Origin: Drosophila pseudoobscura
Taxonomy: Eukaryota; Arthropoda; Insecta; Diptera; Drosophilidae
Direction of reading: 5' to 3'
DNA length: 64,000 nt
Assembly: GCF_009870125.1 (NCBI RefSeq)
Contig: NC_046681.1
Coordinates: forward strand, 2,790,001-2,854,000
Position numbers and translations under genes: made by a program
The notes under the pieces: model-generated
Told to the model about the DNA's origin: nothing
The model's input: only the letters and a program-made list of their open reading frames with translations
Databases searched by the model: none
In this document: positions 57,306-64,000 of the stretch, in pieces
Layout of the letters: each line of letters opens with the position of its first letter
Position numbering within the stretch: the first letter of the stretch is position 1

Positions 57306-58730
57306 ATGAGAGTTTCTAAAGCAGCGCGCTCCTGTTTTAATACATTACGGTTAAAAATGAGACCGCCTTCAATGACCCGGTCACATTTTACGTATTATCC
57401 CACAGCTGCGGGATCTGGCAATGCGAAAAAAATGAATATGTTTAGCGCAATAAATAATGCCATGGATTTGGCTCTTCAAGAAGACAGCACGGCATTGCTG
57501 TTTGGAGAGGATGTGGGCTTTGGTGGAGTTTTCCGGTATTGAAAAAAAATGTTCAGCAGTTTTTTGTACCTACATATATCTAAATATTTTTGTATCCAAC
57601 AGTTGTTCTGTCAACCTGAGAGATAAATACGGAAAGGATCGAGTTTTTAATTCACCATTGTGTGAGCAGGGAATCGCAGGGTATTATAATATAAGATAAT
57701 TTCAATTGTACTTACATATATTTCAAAACAAGACATTAATATGTCATATTTTTCAGTTTTGCAATCGGTGTAGCTAACGCTGGGGCTACTGCAATAGCTG
57801 AAATTCAATTTGCGGATTATATATTTCCAAGTTTTGACCAGATCGTGAATGAAGCCGCTAAATATAGATATCGAAGCGGCGGCCTTTTCGACTGCGGTTC
57901 ATTAACCTTTCGGGTTCCGTGCGGAGCTGTGGGTCATGGAGCACTCTACCATTCCCAAAGTCCTGAAGCATACTTTGCTCACACGCCAGGTCTTCGCGTT
58001 GTGGTAACTATATAAACTGTAGCTTACAACAAGGAAAACTAAAACTGGAAGTATATAAATGATTTAAAATAGGTTCCACGTGGACCGATTAAGGCAAAGG
58101 GTCTGCTGTTAGCCTGCATTCGCGACCCAAATCCCTGCATAGTTTTTGAACCAAAAACATTGTATCGTGCAGCTGTTGAGGAAGTGCCTACAGAATATTA
58201 CACCTCTGAGCTAGGCCAAGCGGATATTTTACGGAATGGAAAAGACGTGACACTTATTGGCTGGGGTACACAGGTCCATGTTCTTTTAGAAGTATGTCCC
58301 AATATATGTACATGGTTATTTCATTTTCTTCGGATTGTTTAATTAAATTGTTCTTTAGGTTGCAGAGTTGGCAAAAGAAAGACATAATATTGACTGTGAA
58401 GTTATAGACTTAGTGTCAGTTTTGCCTTGGGACACTAATACCATTTGTAACGTAAGCAAGAAACAGTATTGTTTTAAAACTTTTCATCAATATGTATTTT
58501 AGTCTGCAAGAAAAACCGGCCGTGTTGTAATCGCACATGAAGCTCCGTTTACCCAAGGATTTGGCTCTGAGATAGCTGCATACATTCAAGACAAGTGTTT
58601 TTTGAACCTTGAAGCGCCAGTTAAGAGAGTGACCGGATGGGATACCCCATTTCCACACGTTTTTGAGCCTTTTTATCTGCCAGACAAGCTGCGTTGCCTG
58701 GTAGCTGTAAAAGACATTGTCAACTATTAA
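57306..58730 (+). CDS. CG17691: Branched-chain 2-oxoacid dehydrogenase E1 subunit beta (6 exons, 364 aa)
   Basis: Exons by GT-AG and frame: 57306-57535, 57603-57680, 57757-58003, 58073-58291, 58359-58451 and 58503-58730, totalling 1095 nt with all phases matching. The N-terminus ([20 protein letters not shown]) is Arg-rich and Asp/Glu-free, as in mitochondrial presequences. Thiamine-binding and subunit-interface blocks follow: [51 protein letters not shown] and KYRYRSGG; then [20 protein letters not shown], the C-terminal transketolase domain ([20 protein letters not shown]) and [20 protein letters not shown]. With E1-alpha it decarboxylates the 2-oxoacids of Leu, Ile and Val in the mitochondrial matrix. 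Length fits the family. The D. melanogaster orthologue (CG17691, from memory) is also heterochromatic. Introns are about 67-76 bp, one 51 bp. No damage seen. Confidence 0.95.
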
Positions 58731-58835
58731 AGCTTCAGAAGCTTCAACAACATTTCAATCGAAACGGATGCATTTATTTACCCTTATTTTTTACTGTAAT
58801 TGCTATGTAACAACATGTCTGCCTCACATGTGACA

Positions 58836-58841
58836 AATAAA
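58836..58841 (+). terminator. Poly(A) signal AATAAA of BCKDH E1-beta
   Basis: AATAAA 105 nt past the stop codon. Confidence 0.65.
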
Positions 58842-59715
58842 ATGTTTGTTTTTAAAATGTATTGGAGCTGCCCAGCATTTTTTAAAGATATTTAAAGTTC
58901 CAAAAACCGCGATTTCTGTACCGAGTTAAATAATTGGGTTTCTTTAAAACTTTTTAATGTTTAGTTATGCTTGCATTTTAGAGCTGAATGTTATAGATAG
59001 GCTAGATAACACTTATTATTAGTAACAAGAAAGACAATCTGGCATAAATTCAAAAATTTAATGGAAACAAAGTCTTTTTTGAATGATACGTAATCTTAAT
59101 GCAGCAGCCCTTCAAATCCAGATCTTCGATCTGCTACGAGTTGGTACTCAAACAGCGGGAAACTTTTTCTTGTGTTTGTTAGCTGGAAAATGTAAATTTA
59201 AAGAAAAAGGGAATGTACAAAATGCATCAGAAAGGCCAGAGTATGTAGAATGTCTATATGAAAAAAGACTGTTAGTTTTGTTTGTGCCTTGCAGAATTGG
59301 AGAAAACTTATTGCCTGTCTATTGAGGTCCACAACATTTTTCGTGCCATCTTGTGCCACTTACTAACTATTTTAAATTAATGTTAAAATTATATATTTAC
59401 TAATGTGTGTTAAATTAACTGCGAACCTTTTGCGACCGTCATACCTTCATGGGTATTTTCATTTTTTAGGTTATGCTGAATTTTCTAAGAAACCCTGCTC
59501 AATATTTGGATATACGAGTATATCAATAAAAATGCTTCCACTGTTGTGAGCTTGATATTTAAGCAACTGCAGACATAAACTTAACTCAAGCACGGCACGG
59601 AGAAAAACGATGAAACATGTAAGTAAAAATAATGATTTATCAGAAATTTAAATCGCAGGAGCTGGCACAAAAAGCTGCAGAAATAAGCAAAATTTAAGGA
59701 GATGCATTTATAATG
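58842..59715. other. Intergenic AT-rich interval
   Basis: An 80-codon plus frame at 59083-59325 has no domain; nothing else recognised. Confidence 0.4.
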
Positions 59716-60400
59716 TGTAACGAACCTAAAAGGTTTCGATACAATCCGTACCCCGACTTATAATGAGAGCATCGCACCACACCCCGCAACCAACGCCCCC
59801 CTCCGCAAGCAACCACCGATCAACACGCGCCAACTCCATAACGATGACCAAAGACATCAGGTCACGGGAACTTTCCCCACTCCAGGCGAAGCCATCGGCC
59901 GAGTGCGGTCTTCCGGGTTCATCGACGGAGGAAAGTCGACGCCGCGAAAATCTGCGACGATCACCAAGAACGGCAAAGTGCCCCCCGACGCGGAAGTGCA
60001 TTTGTCAATCCCGCAGACCCAGCAATACGGGCCTATAAAAAGACGGCGACGAGAACCAAAGAGCAACTTACGCGGAGACCCGGTCCGGAGTACAGACGCG
60101 GTACCCGGAATTCACGAGAAGACATCCGCGACCAATTAAAATAAGTTCATTTAAACTGCTAAGAAGTACAATAAAGTGTCGAATTATCAAAGTAAAAACA
60201 CCCGATTGCGTAAGTTCACTCCAATTAGTCGAGGCACGAGTCCGAGTCCACGCAGCTGTTTCGTATGCACGACGAGCGACGCCCATTCTAGCCCCGATCC
60301 ACCTCTCTACGATAGGCCGCCCCCGACGCCGCCCTTAAGGTTCCATCCATTTCTACAAATTTCTTGTGGATTGACCCCTGGACGGGACTGAGCTTACCTC
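59716..60400 (+). other. GC-rich segment, possible LTR/leader of the gypsy element
   Basis: Starts TGTAACGAACC and has abrupt GC-rich, purine/Arg-codon-rich composition with AATAAA near 60170, then GTAAGTTCACTCCAATTAGT. Overlapping frames on both strands carry no domain. Composition matches the pol fragment at 61.1-63.1 kb, so an LTR plus leader is plausible, but I could not define the 3' LTR boundary or primer site. Confidence 0.35.
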
Positions 60401-60888
60401 AGCCTGAAATAAGTCTATCACAAATGAATATTGTCTTAAATAGGCATTAACAGAAGAAATCACGATAATAATATACATATAACCCAACAAAAAAACAACT
60501 AATACAAATTACACTTTACATGGGCGGTAAAGGTGGGTTAAAAGTGATCTCAAACAGCTTTGTTTTTAATTAAATGAAAAATCGGAATACCAATGATTGA
60601 ACGCATAATTAAAGAAAAGTCAGACGTCATAAAGCGTATGGAGGATCTCTCCTCAACTCAACTGACACTCATGTTGTTAATGTGACGGAACTTACCCATT
60701 ACCAGTGCCATGAATTTCAAGTCTTTCCGGATCTGGCTGGACTGTAATCCAGGAGGAGTCAACGGGAATAAGACTTTAATCGCAATTGGACCCACTACAG
60801 AGTAGGGTTCGGAAACATACGAGAGAGCTTCTTCCTGGTATTGGAAAAAATTCATTTCAGATTTTAGTGGAACAACGCGCTAATGCTC

Positions 60889-61090
60889 GCTATATATGAA
60901 CATATAAATACAAATTTGTACAAAAACAGAAAAAAATTGTACATGAAAATAGAAACAAAAGTTTTTTATGAAATGTATATGAAAATATAAATACAACTTT
61001 GTATGAAAATAGAAACAAAAAGTTATATTAAAATAGAAACAAATATTTAAAAAAAAATATATAAGTATTTTTTAAGAAAATACGTTGCTC
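60889..61090. repeat. AT-rich flanking direct repeat, left copy
   Basis: GCTATATATGAACATATAAA through ATGAAAATAGAAACAAAAGT-type units to ATACGTTGCTCCAA; matched by 63160-63371. It contains internal subrepeats of GAAAATAGAAACAAA. Confidence 0.9.
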
Positions 61091-63158
61091 CAAAGCTGTT
61101 CCGGGCGCCGGAACCTAAGCGAACCGTCCCGGAGTCCCCACAGCGCGTCAATCGTCCTGGTCCGCAAAAAGGACGGGAGATGGCGCATGTGTGTAGATTA
61201 TCGGCAGCTAAACGAGCGTTCTATCCCGGACGCGTACCCGCTACCCAGGATCAACTACATATTAGAGCGACATATCATCACGACCCTAGACCTGAAAAAC
61301 GGGTATTGGCAGATACCACCAATGGCCCGCGATAGCCGTGAAGCCACGGCATTCACGATACCCGGCCGAGGATTATACCAATGGAAAGTAATGCCTTTCG
61401 GTTTACATTCCGCGGGAGCCACGTTTCAACGGACCCTCGACGCCGTTATCGGCGCAGACATGGAACCATTCGCGTTCGCATATCTCGACGACATCGTCAT
61501 CGTCGGGAAAAGCTTCCAGCAACACCTGAACAACGTGAAAGAAGTTTTCGCACGACTGCGGAAGGCAAACCTACGGGTCAACACGGACAAGTGTGCCTTC
61601 TTCCAACGCCGGATAAAATACCTTGGCCACATGATCAGCGAAGAAGGTATCCACACTGCCGGGTGGTACCGCAGATTTGTCCCAAACTTTGCCACCATAG
61701 TCCAACCAATGTCACTGCTGCTGAAGAAAGGGAAAGCATGGACATGGGGCCAAGAACAACAAGGCGCCTTCGACGAGCTGAAAACACTGCTCACCACCGC
61801 ACCGGTACTCGCCTGCCCAGACTTTAGCGTCAAATTTTCCCTGCAGACGGACGCAAGCAACCTTGGAGTAGGCGCGGTCCTCCCCCAAGAGATCGAAGGG
61901 AAAGAGCGGGTCATCGCATACGTCAGTCGACGCCTCAACAAGGCAGAAGAAAACTACTCGGCACCGACAAGGAATGCCTCGCCGTCATCTGGGCGATCCG
62001 AAAACTGCGATGCTATCTCGACGGCTACCGATTCGACGTCATAACCGATCATCTCGCACTAAAGTGGCTGAATACCCTCGAGAGCCCTTACGGTAGCGTA
62101 GCAAGATGGGAGCTCGAACTACAGCAATACCAATACGACGTGCATTATCGGGCCGGCAACCAGAACGTAGTCGCGGACGCACTGTCAAGACAACCATTGG
62201 AGCATCGAGGAAGACGACACAGCATGCACCTGGCTGAAACAAAGGATCCAACAAGTCCAAGACGAACCCCAGAAGTACCAGGACTACACGCACGAAAATG
62301 GGCATCTATACCGCTATCTAGGACACGGAGACGACGACGACGACCACATACCGTGGAAACTATGCGTGCCTAAAAACGGCCGGACGAGAGTACTCCGCGA
62401 ATGCCATGACGAACCAACGGCAGGACACCTTGGCTTCCGGAAAACCATCCTGAGGGCAACACAACGATACTACTGGCCAGGACTACACCGAGACGTGCGA
62501 CGTGCAGGGCTGCGTAAGCTGTCAGAAGTTCAAAGCCACGCAGCGCAAGGCCGTGGGCAGAATGCTCACACGTAAAGCCAAAGAACCCTACGCCATCCTG
62601 TGTGCCGACTTCGTCGGACCATTACCACAGTTCAAGCACGGGAACACCATCTTACTGGTATTCTTCGACACTTTCTCCAAGTGGGTGGAACTGGTACCCC
62701 TCAAGAAAGCGACAACAGCAAACCTCGAACGAGCCTTCAGAGAACGAATACTGTGCAGCTTCGGCGTGCCAAAACTATTCGTCTGCGACAACGGAACCCA
62801 GTTCACCAGCCGATCGTTTGGAGCATTCATGCGAAGCGCAGGCGTAGAGCTGCAACACACAGCCCCGTATTGCTCCCAAGAAAACCCGACGGAGAGAGCC
62901 AACCGGACTGTGAAAACGATGATCGCCCAGTTCGTCCACGACCACCAGAATACATGGGACGAGCTCCTACCCGAGATGACATTGGCGATCAACTCCAGCG
63001 TCTCCGAGACGACCGGATTCAGCCCGCCTTCCACCTGCACGGAAGAGAGCCGCGACTCCCCGGCGCCCTCTACGACGAAGTCTCGCCCGGGACAGGGAGT
63101 ACGACAGAGGCGGCCACCAGCAAAGCGACGAGGCTGAAAGGAGTATTCGCCGAGCATT
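61085..63158 (+). pseudogene. Ty3/gypsy pol fragment (RT, RNase H, integrase)
   Basis: RT begins just inside the domain (SASIVLVRKKDGRWRMCVDY) and has LPRINYILE, DLKNGYWQIP and AYLDDIVIVG (active-site YLDD). An in-frame deletion follows EEGIHT, removing the connection segment and rejoining at WYRRFVPNFA. RNase H shows FSLQTDASNLGVGAVL, then a frameshift near 61965, then ITDHLALKWLN and ADALSRQP in another frame. Integrase has the GHLGFRKT/CVSCQKFK zinc-finger remnant and catalytic residues in CADFVGPL, FVCDNGTQFTS and NPTERANRTVKTMI, then ends after SSVSETTGFSPP. Gag and protease are absent and no complete frame exists. It is far more GC-rich than its surroundings. Confidence 0.9.
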
Positions 63159-63159
63159 A

Positions 63160-63371
63160 GCTATATATGAACATCTAAATACAAATTTGTACAAAAACAG
63201 AAAAAAAAATTATACATGAAAATAGAAACCAAAGTTATTTATGAAATGTATATGAAAATATAAATACAACTTTGTATGAAAATAGAAACAAAAAGTTATA
63301 TTAAAATAGAAACAAATATTTAAAAAAAAAATATATAAGTACAAATTTTTATGAAAATACGTTGCTCCAAC
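63160..63371. repeat. AT-rich flanking direct repeat, right copy
   Basis: Matches 60889-61090 with small indels (for example ACAAATTTTTATG where the left copy has TTTTTTAAG near the end). Ends ATACGTTGCTCCAACC. Confidence 0.9.
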
Positions 63372-64000
63372 CACAACAGAATACTAAGTGAAACCTTTGA
63401 ATGAAAGGGATTTCCGTTTTAGATCAAGATCGTGAGCTTTACGACTTTTTTCTACTCAGATTCAATTCAAAAAATGTTCAACATAATGTGGTAAGATGAA
63501 TTTTCATTACGGTTGTGGAGATAATGTTTTTTATCCCCAATCGGCCGACTAATTATTTCAATTAAATAAAACTCGGCGCAGAAATAAAATTGCGATATGT
63601 TCTTTAATGCGTGACATCCAAATTGCAAGTGTGGCTTGCCTGCCCTTTACATTGCCGCTCCGATCGCTAAGCGCAGCTTCGATCGGCCGACGTCGGTAGG
63701 CAGACGCAAAGCGGAGATAGCGAAGAGCGAGCTGGCAGAGAGCGTTTAGCAGGGCAAGCAAGCGCAAAGCTTTAACAAACAAATGAGTGACATAGACATA
63801 AGTAACAAACAAAATAAGCGGCTGAGGGCCAAGAATTAGGTGCTATTTGGCAAGCAGCTAATCGGCTGGGTTCTGCTCCGAACAACGGTTGTTTATGATT
63901 TTTCTTTGTTTTAGATAGTATTTTAATGTTTCCGCTGAATATTTTTTTTGTTTGACGGATAACATTTTTCCTTGTCTGAACATGTAAACATGACTTCAGC
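63372..64000. other. Unassigned interval
   Basis: 63.64-63.76 kb is GC-richer and full of GAGCGA/CGATCG words, resembling LTR or leader sequence, but no element boundary was found. An 84-codon minus frame (63812-63558) has no domain. Confidence 0.35.

Noticed and set aside
62588..63160. Long overlapping frames of 186-189 codons on both strands
   Set aside because: Shadows of the integrase frame in GC-rich DNA; only the frame with CADFVGPL and CDNGTQF has family motifs.
60889..63371. Calling the 205-bp AT-rich repeats canonical LTRs
   Set aside because: No TG...CA ends, primer site or polypurine tract, and gag/protease are missing between them.
1..64000. tRNA or rRNA genes
   Set aside because: I scanned for A- and B-box-like sequence and rRNA-like tracts and saw none I could defend; no covariance search was possible.

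Overview
The window is insect nuclear DNA, almost certainly Drosophila and most likely the obscura group (pseudoobscura/miranda/subobscura relatives). Short phase-consistent introns (about 55-60 bp in several genes), TACATA/TATG microsatellites and dense degenerate transposons point to gene-poor pericentromeric chromatin. The obscura-group call rests on remembered repeat structure: many copies of a DINE-1/ISY-like Helentron with a GTCY microsatellite, plus LOA-clade (Bilbo/Trim-like) and CR1-like LINEs. Three recognised genes, Haspin, the ASNSD1 homologue (CG17486 in D. melanogaster) and the BCKDH E1-beta gene (CG17691), are, from memory, genes of chromosome 2R heterochromatin (Muller C) in D. 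melanogaster. The window therefore looks like the syntenic pericentromeric block.

Layout. 1-22.7 kb is a transposon graveyard: an LTR with an adjacent primer site, CR1 fragments in opposite orientations, LOA scraps, a Myb/SANT-like relic, many DINE-1 copies, and an array in which a roughly 455-bp segment alternates with DINE-1 (about 1.55 kb period). 23.8-24.9 kb holds an intact 5-exon gene for a two-pass membrane protein (268 aa, unrecognised). 25.0-27.4 kb holds a gypsy-type gag/protease relic fused to a CLIP-190 pseudogene. A hAT-type MITE lies at 28.3-28.8 kb. Haspin (5 exons, 572 aa) occupies 30.4-32.4 kb on the minus strand. 33.2-48.8 kb is a second transposon block: a LOA element split by an inverted DINE-1 cluster, a LOA element nested in DINE-1, PIF/Harbinger remains with a jockey-type insertion, and a nearly end-to-end CR1 copy. 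49.8-58.7 kb is the gene-rich part: ASNSD1 (+), an 877-aa unrecognised N-myristoylation-motif protein (-, convergent with ASNSD1) and BCKDH E1-beta (+, with a palindromic MITE 300 bp upstream). 59.7-63.4 kb carries a GC-rich Ty3/gypsy pol fragment flanked by a roughly 205-bp AT-rich direct repeat.

The five cellular genes have intact reading frames through every inferred splice junction, and each total coding length is divisible by three. The mobile elements are all broken. The genes have unrelated jobs (mitotic kinase, amidotransferase-like protein, mitochondrial amino-acid catabolism) and no operon-like relationship. All family names come from recognising motifs by eye; no database was searched.
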